Assembly (NCBI GenBank): GCA_024236375.1 | Contig: JACKKP010000001.1 | Span: 309,872-373,871, forward strand | Direction: 5' to 3' | Length of the DNA: 64,000 nucleotides | Origin: Rickettsiaceae bacterium | GTDB lineage: Bacteria > Pseudomonadota > Alphaproteobacteria > Rickettsiales > Rickettsiaceae | Shown here: positions 28,298 to 37,779 of the stretch, piece after piece | Layout: each line of letters begins with the position of its first letter | How positions within the stretch are numbered: position 1 is the stretch's first letter | Made by a program: the position numbers and the translations under genes | Notes under the pieces: generated by a model | Database searches by the model: none | Told to the model about the DNA's origin: nothing | The model's input: the letters and a program-made list of their open reading frames with translations, nothing else

Positions 28298-29277
28298 AAT
28301 GTACTCTTAACTATTTTGGCTGCTATGTTTTTCAGTTCAGATGGAAGTTGAATTTGCAATTTGTCTGCAGCATCTTCATTAAGGTAAAGTTCTGTTTCAG
28401 TTGGAAACTCTACAGCTATTGTACCTAAATCTTCGCCTTTAAGAGCTCGTACAATAATTTGTGCGGTTTGCAAACCTACCTTATACTGATTTGGTCCTAG
28501 TGCAGCTAGAGCTCCAAGTTCTACGGCATCAGTATCGCTTACATAAACTGGTACTTTTACTTTAGTTGCAACATTTATAATTACTTGTAACGCAGAAAGC
28601 GCGGTATTATCATTACTGATAAATATAGCATCAACATTTGCAGCTAATTTAGTTGCAGCTTGCGCTACTTCTGAGGTTTTATTGGCAGCTTGCAATACTA
28701 AACTTATACCAAATTTAGCACATAATTCTTCTAATTGTGTTATCAAACTTAGGGAATTTGCCTCGCTTGGATTATATAAAAAGCCCAAACGTTCTAAATT
28801 TGGTTGAAGTTGTTTAAATAACTTGAGTTGTGGCTCAAGTTCAACAAAATTTGATACTCCAGAAGTATTATTACCCGGCTTATTTAAACTTTGTACAAGC
28901 TCAGATTTTATTGGATCAGTTACTGAGCTGAATACTAGTCTTACTTTATTTTCTTTAGCATATTTAGCAAAACTTTGTGCTGAAATCGTGGCAACTCCTA
29001 CTACAATATCTGCATTTTGACCAACAAATTTTGCAGCGATTTGTGAAGCTAAGGCGGAATTAGCTTGTGCTGATTCAACACGTAAATCTAAATTAGCGCC
29101 AGGCTTATATCCATTTTGCTTTAACCCATCAATTATACCTTTTGTTGTCATGTCCAGCGCAGGGTGCTCTACTAATTGATTGATAAATACTTTCTTCATA
29201 TCGTCAATAGCAAAAGCTGTAACTGCACAAAGCATTATTAGTGATAACAATAATATTTTTTTCATTTTAATTCTCAT
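28294..29277 (-). CDS. Periplasmic substrate-binding protein, PF04392 family
   Basis: A 327-residue protein with a cleavable signal peptide (basic start, LLLSLIMLCAVTAFA, predicted cut after AFA). The mature part shows the type 1 periplasmic-binding fold of the ABC_sub_bind family: VFINQLVEHPALDMTTKG, DIVVGVATISAQSFAK, VRLVFSSVTDP, LGFLYNPSEANS, DAIFISNDNTALS and VPVYVSDTDAVELGA. TrpX-type tryptophan-binding proteins belong here. The start may be the internal Met four codons in. It follows the TrpR-like gene by 5 bases. Confidence 0.88.
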   Translation of the reverse strand: MRIKMKKILLLSLIMLCAVTAFAIDDMKKVFINQLVEHPALDMTTKGIIDGLKQNGYKPGANLDLRVESAQANSALASQIAAKFVGQNADIVVGVATISAQSFAKYAKENKVRLVFSSVTDPIKSELVQSLNKPGNNTSGVSNFVELEPQLKLFKQLQPNLERLGFLYNPSEANSLSLITQLEELCAKFGISLVLQAANKTSEVAQAATKLAANVDAIFISNDNTALSALQVIINVATKVKVPVYVSDTDAVELGALAALGPNQYKVGLQTAQIIVRALKGEDLGTIAVEFPTETELYLNEDAADKLQIQLPSELKNIAAKIVKSTL

Positions 29278-29282
29278 TTTAG

Positions 29283-29576
29283 TTATTGGCTAATTTTTGT
29301 CAGTAATACTTTATAACCTTGATATGGCTCATCTTTTAAAAATCTTGCTACTCTTCCTATTGTTGTTAAACTTGCTCCTAATTGAGCATGAATTTCACGG
29401 TAGGATAAGCCACTATTTAAAGCTTTACATATTTGCCAACGCTCAGCCAAAGAAGCAAGCTCAGTGGGAGTACATAAATCTTTTAAAAAGTTAAATACTT
29501 CTTCTTCTGACTCCAACAACAATAAAGCGTTGCATAAATCTTTCACATTTTGATGATGATTATTTTTATTATCCAT
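29283..29576 (-). CDS. TrpR-like (YerC/YecD family) regulator
   Basis: A 97-residue all-helical DNA-binding protein. The helix-turn-helix reads SYREIHAQLGASLTTIGRVA, after FLKDLCTPTELASLAERW, which is the typical lead-in of the Trp repressor superfamily. It is the first gene of the operon with the ABC importer, so it probably controls it in response to the imported ligand (inference). A good promoter lies at 29609-29638, with 8-bp direct repeats between it and the start codon. Confidence 0.85.
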   Translation of the reverse strand: MDNKNNHHQNVKDLCNALLLLESEEEVFNFLKDLCTPTELASLAERWQICKALNSGLSYREIHAQLGASLTTIGRVARFLKDEPYQGYKVLLTKISQ

Positions 29577-29638
29577 ATGTTACTTTCATACCATGTTACT
29601 GTAATAGCATAATAGCACAATAAAACAGCATTAGTCAA
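29577..29638 (-). promoter_or_regulatory. Promoter and repeat operator of the trpR-like operon
   Basis: On the minus strand a TTGACT -35 (29633-29638) and TATTAT -10 (29609-29614) are separated by 18 bases. Downstream, the 8-mer AGTAACAT occurs twice with a 16-base period (29593-29600 and 29577-29584), ending at the start codon. Overlapping GCTATTA repeats cover the -10. Binding by the TrpR-like protein is inferred. Confidence 0.55.
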
Positions 29639-29816
29639 TAGAAGATTTAAGATTTTATCATAAAAATTTTGAGACCAAGCTTTATATGCTTTATATAAAA
29701 ATTTAGACAGCATAATATTCTATATCTCAATCAAATAAGATTAAGACGGCACACAGTCTCTAAAATAATATGTTAATAACAAATTAACCTTTACATTAGA
29801 TACTTACATAAATTAA

Positions 29817-30505
29817 TACAAACAAGGTGCGAATGCTGGACACCATGCACAAAGTAAGGAAACAGTATCCCCAACTATTACAGAAGAAATGGAGTTCCAA
29901 GAGAGATTGCGTACAACGTATCAGACCAAATCTCTACGCACTAATATTAAGTCTTTAGTAACGCATTATTTACCAGAGGAGGAGAAACAAAACTCCCAAG
30001 AAAAATTGCAAAATTCTACATCACTTCAGGATGATGTAAAGATATTAGAGGCGATGAAGCCGTTGATATCTAATCAGTCTAAGCAATTTGAATGCGGTGT
30101 GTACATTAAAAATGCGACAACACGTAATAATGACTTCAATCAGAAGATCGCATCATTATAAAGCAAGTCCGCTGAGGTGCTACAAAAAGAATTTAAATTC
30201 AATGAGAAAAGTGAGCAGTTATCAAATCCATTAGCATTAGATAAGGCGATGCCATCTTAATCATTTACAACAAAATTATTTTCATTAATATTTTTGGCGT
30301 CTAGGGGAGTAGGTACATGAGTATTTGCTGGCGTTAAAAATGTAACTATAAATGTAGTACCAGGAGTAAAGAAAAATTATAAAAAAATGACAATACACAA
30401 AACTTTGGGTAAAAGGTGACAGAAATATTTAAAGACGTTACCCAAGAAAGGGGTGATAATAAAGAAAATCAAGCTAAGCACGAGTTGCCATTAGGCAGAA
30501 TATAA
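29817..30505 (+). pseudogene. Decayed hypothetical gene
   Basis: The frame is open from 29817 through an ATG at 29889 to a stop at 30161, then continues after the stop as KSAEVLQKEFKFNEKSEQLS to a second stop near 30259. After frame changes it is again readable at about 30417-30505 (VTEIFKDVTQERGDNKENQ). The composition of all parts is coding-like, hydrophilic and Lys/Glu/Gln-rich. It therefore looks like one long gene in several pieces. No family is recognised; it may be related to the orphan proteins at 9.9-13.5 kb, but the evidence is weak. Confidence 0.5.
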
Positions 30506-30624
30506 AAAAAACCACAAAGTCCCAGCATATAGCTTCCTATAAATCAACAGTTAATCATTTCTTAATTTATTTGTGTTAGAGTAAAAATGATATTTTGATT
30601 TTAAGCATTCACAATAAGGTACAT

Positions 30625-31125
30625 ATGAAAATAATTACAGCTCAGGAGCTAAAAATAAGATTAGATAAAAAAGATAGCTTGCTTATTGACGTCAGAGAAC
30701 CAATAGAACATAGAAATGAATATATCGAAGGTACTTACCTAATACCACTTGGTGAAATTGCCTTAGAAAAATTGCCATCTACAAAAAAAACAATTGTACT
30801 CTATTGTAAATCAGGTAACAGAAGCTCTGAGGCTTACAAAAAACTTCTAACACAAGATCCTAAACGATGTATAACATGCTTGGGTGGTATTACAGCTTGA
30901 AACAAGCAGGATTTTATGTTAAAACATTAATACAGAATATATTGCCATGATCAGCAAACTCAATTGCTGCAGGAGTGCTAACTTTGTCAGGTGTAATAAT
31001 TGGTAAATTTATTCATCAGATATTTTATATAATTCCTGTTTGTTGGGTTAGGATTGATATTTGCTGGACTAACAGGGTGGTGTGGTATGGCAAAGTTACT
31101 TGCTAAAATGCCATGGAATAAATAG
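30625..31125 (+). pseudogene. Rhodanese-DUF2892 (YgaP-like) protein, frameshifted
   Basis: The first 92 codons from ATG 30625 encode a rhodanese domain with LIDVREPIEH and the active-site loop CKSGNRS, ending with a stop at 30898-30900. One missing G in what should be GITAW restores WKQAGFYVKTLIQNILP. After further lesions a DUF2892 membrane domain is readable (AAGVLTLSGVIIG, then GLGLIFAGLTGWCGMAKLL, then MPWNK) up to 31125. YgaP-type proteins, with rhodanese plus two helices, bind persulfides. The rhodanese part alone might still fold. The gene directly precedes the TauE and persulfide dioxygenase genes. Confidence 0.75.
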
Positions 31126-31127
31126 CG

Positions 31128-31904
31128 ATGGAATTAGTAGGTTACTTTTTTTTGATAATTATGGGGGTCAGTTTAAGCCTCATTGGTGCGGGTGGTTCGA
31201 TTTTAACAATCCCCATTTTAGTTTATTTATTAGATACTCCTATAGTGAAAGCAACGACTTATTCTCTTGTTATTGTGGGTTGCAGTGCACTCATTGCCTG
31301 TATAAGTTACCGCAAACATATAATCTTCTACAAAGCATTGTTATTAACATTACCATCAATAATAGGAGTATTTGTCTCACGTTTTTATATTATTCCTAAC
31401 TTACCTAAGTCGTTTGGTATTGTTTCAATCGAAAAAATATTAATTATTTTATTACTAATATTTATAGGCGTGGCAGGTTATTTTATGGTCAATGACTTTA
31501 ATTCTGATGATCATTATTCGGTCAAGTCGCATACAGATAAAAAAATGACCATAATATTGATTGGCTTATGTTTAGGAGGATTAACAGGGCTTCTTGGTGC
31601 TGGTGGTGGATTTTTGATTATTCCAACACTTGTTCTACTTATGAAATTTACAATGCAGGAAGTAATTCCTACCTCGTTGTTTATTATTACTGTTAATTCA
31701 CTTATAGGATTTGCTGCAGATAAAGTACAATTATTATCTACAGATTGGCTTGAGTTATCAAAATATTTAGGTTGTACTTTTTTAGGGATCTATATCGGAA
31801 TCTATATAGCAAAATTTATAAAAAGCAAAAATTTAAAAACAGTTTTTGGATATTTTATATGGATTATCGGAATAGGAATATTAATGCAAGAATTTATTTT
31901 ATAA
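31128..31904 (+). CDS. TauE/SafE family sulfite/sulfur exporter
   Basis: A 258-residue membrane protein with about eight helices in two pseudo-repeats, each opening with a glycine-rich loop (SLSLIGAGGSILTIP and GGLTGLLGAGGGFLIIPTLV). The family exports sulfite, sulfoacetate and related oxidised sulfur. It begins 2 bases after the broken rhodanese gene and 21 bases before the persulfide dioxygenase gene, the neighbourhood known from bigR-type sulfide-detoxification operons. Sulfite produced by the dioxygenase is the plausible cargo. Confidence 0.88.
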   Translation: MELVGYFFLIIMGVSLSLIGAGGSILTIPILVYLLDTPIVKATTYSLVIVGCSALIACISYRKHIIFYKALLLTLPSIIGVFVSRFYIIPNLPKSFGIVSIEKILIILLLIFIGVAGYFMVNDFNSDDHYSVKSHTDKKMTIILIGLCLGGLTGLLGAGGGFLIIPTLVLLMKFTMQEVIPTSLFIITVNSLIGFAADKVQLLSTDWLELSKYLGCTFLGIYIGIYIAKFIKSKNLKTVFGYFIWIIGIGILMQEFIL

Positions 31905-31925
31905 AATCAAAGTTAGAGGTATTAT

Positions 31926-32786
31926 ATGTCAATCAACATCAAAACATTTTTCGATTCTAACACGGCAACTTTTACACATATTGTCAGTGATCCTACTAGT
32001 GGAAAGGCAGCAATTATTGATTCAGTTTTAGATTATGATCAATATTCAGGCCGAACCAGCACCAAATCTGCAGAGCAAGTTATTACTTATGTAAAAAATC
32101 ATAAATTTTCAGTAGAATGGATTTTGGATACGCATATTCATGCAGATCATATTACTGCGTCTCATTATCTCAAAGAAAAGCTAGGAGGCAAAATTGGTAT
32201 TGGTACCAAAATTAAAGATGTATTAGCTCTATGGGTTCCAATATTCAATACAGCAAAAGATACCAATCTTGATGCTTCTCAATTTGATCATCTTTTTGAA
32301 GATGGAGAAATTTTTAAACTAGGAAATATTGATGTAAAAGTGATGCATACACCGGGTCATACTCCAGCATGTTCAAGCTATCTTATTGAAGATGCTATTT
32401 TTGTAGGAGATACTATTTTTATGCCGGATATTGGTACTGCACGCACAGATTTTCCAGGTGGAAGTTCTGCTACTATGTATGATTCTATAAATAAAATATT
32501 AAACCTGCCGGAAGATACAAGAATTTTTATGTGTCATGATTATCCTCCAGAAGGGCGTGATATTGCATGGATGACAACAGTAAAAGAGCAAAAAGCAAAA
32601 AATGTACTAATTCGTGAAGGGATTTCAAAAGATGAATATATCAGTGTACGTAATAAACGTGATGAAGGCAAGGCTGTGCCAAAACTTTTGCTTCCATCTA
32701 TACAAGCCAATTTAAGGGCTGGCACTTTTGGTAACCCAGAAGAAAATAATGTACGATACATCAAAATTCCTGTGGATAAAATATAA
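31926..32786 (+). CDS. Persulfide dioxygenase-like MBL-fold hydrolase (Blh/ETHE1 type)
   Basis: A 286-residue metallo-beta-lactamase-fold protein. Metal ligands are His70, His72, Asp74 and His75 (THIHADH); further conserved segments are TPGHTPACSSYL, VGDTIF with the Asp ligand, and CHDYPPEGRD with the last His. TARTDFPGGS is the typical ETHE1/Blh segment. Such enzymes oxidise glutathione persulfide to sulfite with non-haem iron. With the TauE exporter and the rhodanese remnant it forms a persulfide-to-sulfite disposal route. No ArsR-type BigR regulator is seen nearby. Confidence 0.88.
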   Translation: MSINIKTFFDSNTATFTHIVSDPTSGKAAIIDSVLDYDQYSGRTSTKSAEQVITYVKNHKFSVEWILDTHIHADHITASHYLKEKLGGKIGIGTKIKDVLALWVPIFNTAKDTNLDASQFDHLFEDGEIFKLGNIDVKVMHTPGHTPACSSYLIEDAIFVGDTIFMPDIGTARTDFPGGSSATMYDSINKILNLPEDTRIFMCHDYPPEGRDIAWMTTVKEQKAKNVLIREGISKDEYISVRNKRDEGKAVPKLLLPSIQANLRAGTFGNPEENNVRYIKIPVDKI

Positions 32787-33046
32787 ATAATGATAAGTTA
32801 ACTACACATTGAAATTACTAAAGTTTTGCTATGAAAATAGTAGATGAAATATGCATTTAATTAGCCAATGTAATATAATATTTTATAAATATATTATATT
32901 CTAACTATTATAATATTAAAATATAAATGATGTAATTAACGCATATAGTTCCAATCAGTTTATTATTACATTCATCTATTTTGTTGCTATAAAGCTTAGA
33001 TCATAATATCTTCAAAATTATATTTTATAAGGATTAAATACTTTCT

Positions 33047-33994
33047 ATGAATAACCATCTATATATGTGGATTATTTTTATATTAATTGTACTTGCTCTA
33101 TTAACACTAGATCTAGGTTTTTTTCACAAAAAAGATCGGGAAATTGGGTTTAGAGAAAGCATATGGATGAGCTCCTTTTACATGCTGATAGCTATTATTT
33201 TTGGTTTATGGGTATGGTATATAAAAGGCTTGGGAAGCTTTGCAGAATATATTACCGGATTTCTTGTCGAAAAATCACTGGCCTTAGATAATATTTTTCT
33301 CATCTCTTTAATATTTTCAACACTTTCAATACCATTAAAATATCAACATCGTGTTCTATTTTGGGGTATTTTAGGTGTTGTAGTGCTCAGAGCTATTATG
33401 ATTGGTCTTGGTGCACACATACTCAATAAATTTGATTGGGTTTTATATATATTTGCTGCTTTTATGATAATCACTGGTATTAAAATGTTTTTTATGTCTC
33501 ATAAGCCAGTGGACATCGCTGATAATTTACTGCTTATATGGATGAGAAAACATCTAAATGTGACAGAAAAATTACATGATCAAAAATTTTATATTTATCA
33601 GATAGATCCTAAATCCCAAAAGGAAAAATTATTTGTTACACCGCTTTTTATTGCACTTGTAATGGTTGAATTTATTGATTTAGTTTTTGCTGTTGATAGT
33701 ATTCCAGCAATTTTTGCGATTACTCAAGATCCATATATTGTATATACAAGTAATATATTTGCAATATTAGGTTTAAGGGCACTTTATTTTGCTCTTGCAT
33801 CAATCATTGACAGGTTTTATTACTTGAAATATGCATTAGCTGTGGTGTTAATATTTATAGGATCTAAAATTTTTATTGCAGATGCTTTAGGGATCGCAAA
33901 AATTCCTCCTATATTGTCTTTAATTATTACATTATCTATTCTATTTTCAGGGGTTTTATTTTCTTTTACAAAAAAAACTAAAAATACAGGGTAA
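33047..33994 (+). CDS. TerC family membrane protein
   Basis: The 315-residue product has about eight to nine helices and the acidic membrane motifs of TerC/Alx: LTLDLGFF near 20-27, EKSLALDNIF near 76-85 and VEFIDLVFAVDSIPA near 207-221. The family is linked to tellurite resistance, manganese export and membrane-protein metalation. It is monocistronic, with 260 AT-rich bases upstream in which I see no clear riboswitch. Confidence 0.9.
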   Translation: MNNHLYMWIIFILIVLALLTLDLGFFHKKDREIGFRESIWMSSFYMLIAIIFGLWVWYIKGLGSFAEYITGFLVEKSLALDNIFLISLIFSTLSIPLKYQHRVLFWGILGVVVLRAIMIGLGAHILNKFDWVLYIFAAFMIITGIKMFFMSHKPVDIADNLLLIWMRKHLNVTEKLHDQKFYIYQIDPKSQKEKLFVTPLFIALVMVEFIDLVFAVDSIPAIFAITQDPYIVYTSNIFAILGLRALYFALASIIDRFYYLKYALAVVLIFIGSKIFIADALGIAKIPPILSLIITLSILFSGVLFSFTKKTKNTG

Positions 33995-34042
33995 ATTGTT
34001 TATAATATGCAGTATTTGAACATATTGTAAGCGAGTATATAC

Positions 34043-36256
34043 TTAATCAATTTGCTTCCATGTAAAATCTCTATTTAGTAAATAAATTTTACGATCCTCT
34101 GGCTGAATAACAGACATTTGTGCCCAGCCATTACCAAAAAGCTGCTGTAAAATGGGTTGGGCACTAATGATTTGATCGAGCATCTGTCGCGGTGCGAAAA
34201 TCACTACTATAAGACGTTGCGGTTCATGATATGCTTCTGTGTCGCTACTATATAGTGACTGTAGAGGTAAGCCAGTCATTAAATCACTGGCATTACCTTG
34301 CATAATACCAATTCTGCCTGTAATATTTTTTGTAATTTTACTACCACTTCCATAAGCAATATTATTAAGTGTTGAAAATAGATACTGCATATTTATCCAG
34401 TGAGCCACTATCATTGGAGCAGTCAGAATGGTTGTAAGAGAACTTCCATCTAAATCTTGTGTATAATCGTAAGAATGTAGGAAACAGCGTCCCGCCAAAT
34501 CAAGGCCTGACGTAATGTCACGTGGTGCTATTATAAAAGCACTATTCCGTGCTAATCCCCATTCCGGCCTAATTTGAGCCCAATCGTGTGAACGGCGGCC
34601 TATATTATATACTGCATTTGATTTTTTTACTTTTTTTTCTAATGTTTGAAGGCGTACCTTATTATTAGCATTGCGAGCGTGTATTAAATCTGCCTTTAGT
34701 TTATCAATTCCAGCTATATTATTCTTGCCATAAAGGCTCACTTCATCAGTTGTAGTATTATGTTCTGCGGCAATGAAATATGTATTTTCTGGGATATTAA
34801 TACCATTTTTAGATATTTCTTGTCTTACTTCTGATCGATTTAAAATTGCTGCAATTATACGAGCATTAGTACCACCATGTCTTCCTCCACATGCGCCACA
34901 ATCCAGTGCAGTAGAATATGCATTATTTTGAGTAGTACTCGCATGTCCACAAAATACTATAATTGGAGCAAAGTTACTGGTCAGTCCAATGATTTTTAGT
35001 ATATTTAAAGCGTATGAACATTGATCTGAAAAAGATATATTATCAAGTGAAACATTAAATTCTCGAGAATCATATATAGATTTGATTGCAATAGATTGAA
35101 TTTTTGAAGCAATGCTCGGTATCAAGCTGCGTATGCCCATCCACATTCCACTAATTACTCCTATATTATCCACTAATCCAAAAGGCGTAGTAAAATTATA
35201 TTTGAGTGATTGATAAAGGCGTTTTAATATAGTGAGAGTAGCATAGGCTGCTTTATCATTTTGATAAGAGTTGGATGAGACCTCTACTTGATGTTTAGGA
35301 GAAAGCAATATTGGGCAAGAAGCATATGATTCGTTTGTAATCTTATTATGAATTTGAATTGGTATCCCAAAAAATCCTGCAACGCCGAAAGTGTAATAAT
35401 TACCAATTGATTCAAGATGTTTCCTGAAAGGTTCAGAACGTACATCAATACAAAAAATCAGTTGCACATCTGGTATTGTATCAGGGCTTTTGATATGTTG
35501 TTTTGCTAAGTTTCGCAATAATGAATAGCGGTAATTATTTTCTGTTATCTGTATTTTTTCTAAAGGACTAGGTTTGGATTGAACTTGTGTTAAAGAGTTT
35601 TTATACCATTCGAGTAATTCTTGTGCGTCTTTCCAAAATAAAGTGATAATTATAAGCCTTATCGCCAAATAATCTACCTGGTTTACAGAATAAGGATGGG
35701 TATTAGTTCCTGCCCATTCTGTAAGATATTTGATATAGGATGCCCAGCCTGGTAGGGTAGTAAGTATTAGTGTCAAAAATTGAACTTGTTCTTCTTTAGC
35801 AATGTTAAGCAGTATTAAACATTCAGTAACTGCTTGCTCAGCTGTTTTTGGCAATAATCTTAAAAAGTCCTGTTTTTGTTTGTCGCATTGATGTAATTTT
35901 ATATCGTATAAAGCAAGTTGACGCCAAGATGTATATAGACCATAATTTCTTAGTGGCATTGATATAGTAGCCTGGCCATCATCGAAATATGCTTGGAGCC
36001 ATTTAATAGTTTCACGGTTTATGGTTTCTAGCTGTTTCGGCAAATTTCTTTGCTCAAAATAAACTGATGCTATTGTCATTGCTTCTTCAATAGTTAAGTC
36101 TTCCATACCTTGTAATGGGTTGACAGCAATGAAGTTCTTCAGTGGCCAACAAGGAGCAATCTTTTTAAAGCTTTGAGTTATTATATCATTTATATAATTT
36201 GTATCGTAATCTTGATCTACTGGTTGCTTAACTTTATATATATGGGATTGTCTCAT
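34043..36256 (-). CDS. dabA: Inorganic carbon transporter subunit DabA (DUF2309)
   Basis: A 737-residue soluble subunit of the DAB inorganic-carbon accumulation complex. It resembles a beta-carbonic anhydrase and is thought to hydrate CO2 in one direction, driven by DabB. The four active-site residues of characterised DabA are present with matching spacing: Cys269 and Asp271 (FCIDVRSE), His438 (FCGHAS) and Cys453 (DCGACGGRHGG). It begins 10 bases after the dabB stop, so the order is dabB-dabA. Without RuBisCO in view, bicarbonate supply for anaplerotic and biosynthetic carboxylases is the likely purpose. Confidence 0.92.
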   Translation of the reverse strand: MRQSHIYKVKQPVDQDYDTNYINDIITQSFKKIAPCWPLKNFIAVNPLQGMEDLTIEEAMTIASVYFEQRNLPKQLETINRETIKWLQAYFDDGQATISMPLRNYGLYTSWRQLALYDIKLHQCDKQKQDFLRLLPKTAEQAVTECLILLNIAKEEQVQFLTLILTTLPGWASYIKYLTEWAGTNTHPYSVNQVDYLAIRLIIITLFWKDAQELLEWYKNSLTQVQSKPSPLEKIQITENNYRYSLLRNLAKQHIKSPDTIPDVQLIFCIDVRSEPFRKHLESIGNYYTFGVAGFFGIPIQIHNKITNESYASCPILLSPKHQVEVSSNSYQNDKAAYATLTILKRLYQSLKYNFTTPFGLVDNIGVISGMWMGIRSLIPSIASKIQSIAIKSIYDSREFNVSLDNISFSDQCSYALNILKIIGLTSNFAPIIVFCGHASTTQNNAYSTALDCGACGGRHGGTNARIIAAILNRSEVRQEISKNGINIPENTYFIAAEHNTTTDEVSLYGKNNIAGIDKLKADLIHARNANNKVRLQTLEKKVKKSNAVYNIGRRSHDWAQIRPEWGLARNSAFIIAPRDITSGLDLAGRCFLHSYDYTQDLDGSSLTTILTAPMIVAHWINMQYLFSTLNNIAYGSGSKITKNITGRIGIMQGNASDLMTGLPLQSLYSSDTEAYHEPQRLIVVIFAPRQMLDQIISAQPILQQLFGNGWAQMSVIQPEDRKIYLLNRDFTWKQID

Positions 36257-36266
36257 AATTATCTAA

Positions 36267-37607
36267 TTAATAGTTATATCGTGTCCGATATGTAGTGACT
36301 GTAGAAGGGTGAGGTTGACTAGCGTTGAGAGCAACTACATACAATTTTAGTATCCACGAAGGAAGCTTGGTAGTTTGCGCTAATTTTTCAAAAAATAAGG
36401 TAAATAACCATGTGATTATCAAGGACATAATTCCTATAATATGGAAAAAATTAAGGGGTTGTGGTTGCATAAGCTCCATAGGTGCCATAATCCATGCAAT
36501 TATTTGTACATTAAATCCATACCATACACCAAATAACACTGTTGCAATTAATGTTATAGGCAGTTTTGTTAAATTACGAAAGCGTAGCATTGTTAGTGCA
36601 AATTGGCTCAAAGTAATAAAAGCAATCACTATTAGCACTAATGTAGTATTATTTGCTAAACACGACTTACAACTAGCATAATTAAAGGCTATGCTTCCAA
36701 CAAAGCCACAAAACAAAGAGCAAGTAAAGGTCAAAAATTGCGGAGGGTAACCAAGATCCAAACATTTATCGTGAGCAGCACTGCTACTTCTGAGAAAGAG
36801 ATATGCTTTGAACATGCCATGCCAAACTAAGTGAGCTGCAGCTGCAGGAAACAATCCAAGTCCACATTGTACAAACATGAAACCCATCTGTCCCATAGTT
36901 GAGCAAGCTAGCATGCGTTTTACATCATTTTGCATTAATTTCCATAACGTTCCTAATAAAGCGGTTATGAGTCCTATTGCAAATATTAAAGTAAGTAAAG
37001 CATCATGTTGTAAGTAAAGTGGTGCAAAACGAATCAAAAGGAAGCCGCCTCCATTAATTAACCCCGCATGCATAATAGCTGAAACTGGTGTAGGAGAATT
37101 GAGAGAGCTAATTAACCAACCATGAAATGGCCATATAGCTGATTGCATCATAGCTGCTATTAATATTAATAATAAAGCGATAAAGAGCTCTGTAGATTGT
37201 GAGTTATAATGTATTATGTTGCTTATACTGATTTGCCCAGTGGTTAAATAAAATATCATAAATGCAGATCCTAGCAAGCATGCACTGACAAAATAGTTTT
37301 TTGCAGCTATGATTCCGGAAGCCTTTGCAGCATCCCAATTAGGCTTGTGTATCATTAACCTGACCAAAAATACATTACTTAGACACCAGGCAATTAAAAG
37401 TATTATTAAATTATCAGTACAAACCATCATTACAACAGTAATAATTAATAAGATAAGCTGCACAAAAAATACTTGATATCTATTATCTCCTTTCATATAA
37501 CGTGATGCAAAGCTACCAACACATAAGCTAATGAAAGCTACTAATCCAATCATAATGAGAGCAAATTTGTTGCAATCACAGAAAAAATTTAAAAAATTAT
37601 TTATCAT
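36267..37607 (-). CDS. dabB: Inorganic carbon transporter subunit DabB (NuoL-like)
   Basis: The 446-residue membrane protein has about 12-14 helices of the proton-conducting antiporter-like (NADH-quinone oxidoreductase subunit L) family. The conserved core is visible in IWPFHGWLISSLNSPTPVSA, IMHAGLINGGGFLLIRFAP and CSTMGQMGFM. Next to dabA, it is the cation-translocating partner that energises DabA rather than part of complex I. The gene starts the minus-strand dabBA operon. Confidence 0.88.
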   Translation of the reverse strand: MINNFLNFFCDCNKFALIMIGLVAFISLCVGSFASRYMKGDNRYQVFFVQLILLIITVVMMVCTDNLIILLIAWCLSNVFLVRLMIHKPNWDAAKASGIIAAKNYFVSACLLGSAFMIFYLTTGQISISNIIHYNSQSTELFIALLLILIAAMMQSAIWPFHGWLISSLNSPTPVSAIMHAGLINGGGFLLIRFAPLYLQHDALLTLIFAIGLITALLGTLWKLMQNDVKRMLACSTMGQMGFMFVQCGLGLFPAAAAHLVWHGMFKAYLFLRSSSAAHDKCLDLGYPPQFLTFTCSLFCGFVGSIAFNYASCKSCLANNTTLVLIVIAFITLSQFALTMLRFRNLTKLPITLIATVLFGVWYGFNVQIIAWIMAPMELMQPQPLNFFHIIGIMSLIITWLFTLFFEKLAQTTKLPSWILKLYVVALNASQPHPSTVTTYRTRYNY

Positions 37608-37779
37608 AAAGGATTCCTTTTAATTAGGAGATTTTGTAATGCTGCCTAATATTATCAATTTCTCTCATATAAGAAAATATAATTATTTTTATTCTAATAT
37701 TACAGAAGCTAATATATTGATATGAGTAAGAAGTCGAAAAAAACACTTATGTATATTGCAATCTAATTAACTATATAAC

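Noticed and set aside
32787..33046. Manganese (yybP-ykoY) riboswitch upstream of terC
   Set aside because: The 260-base leader is AT-rich and lacks the conserved GC-rich stems of that riboswitch as far as I can see.
36267..37607. NADH dehydrogenase subunit L/M of complex I
   Set aside because: No other nuo genes are adjacent and dabA follows directly, which identifies it as DabB.
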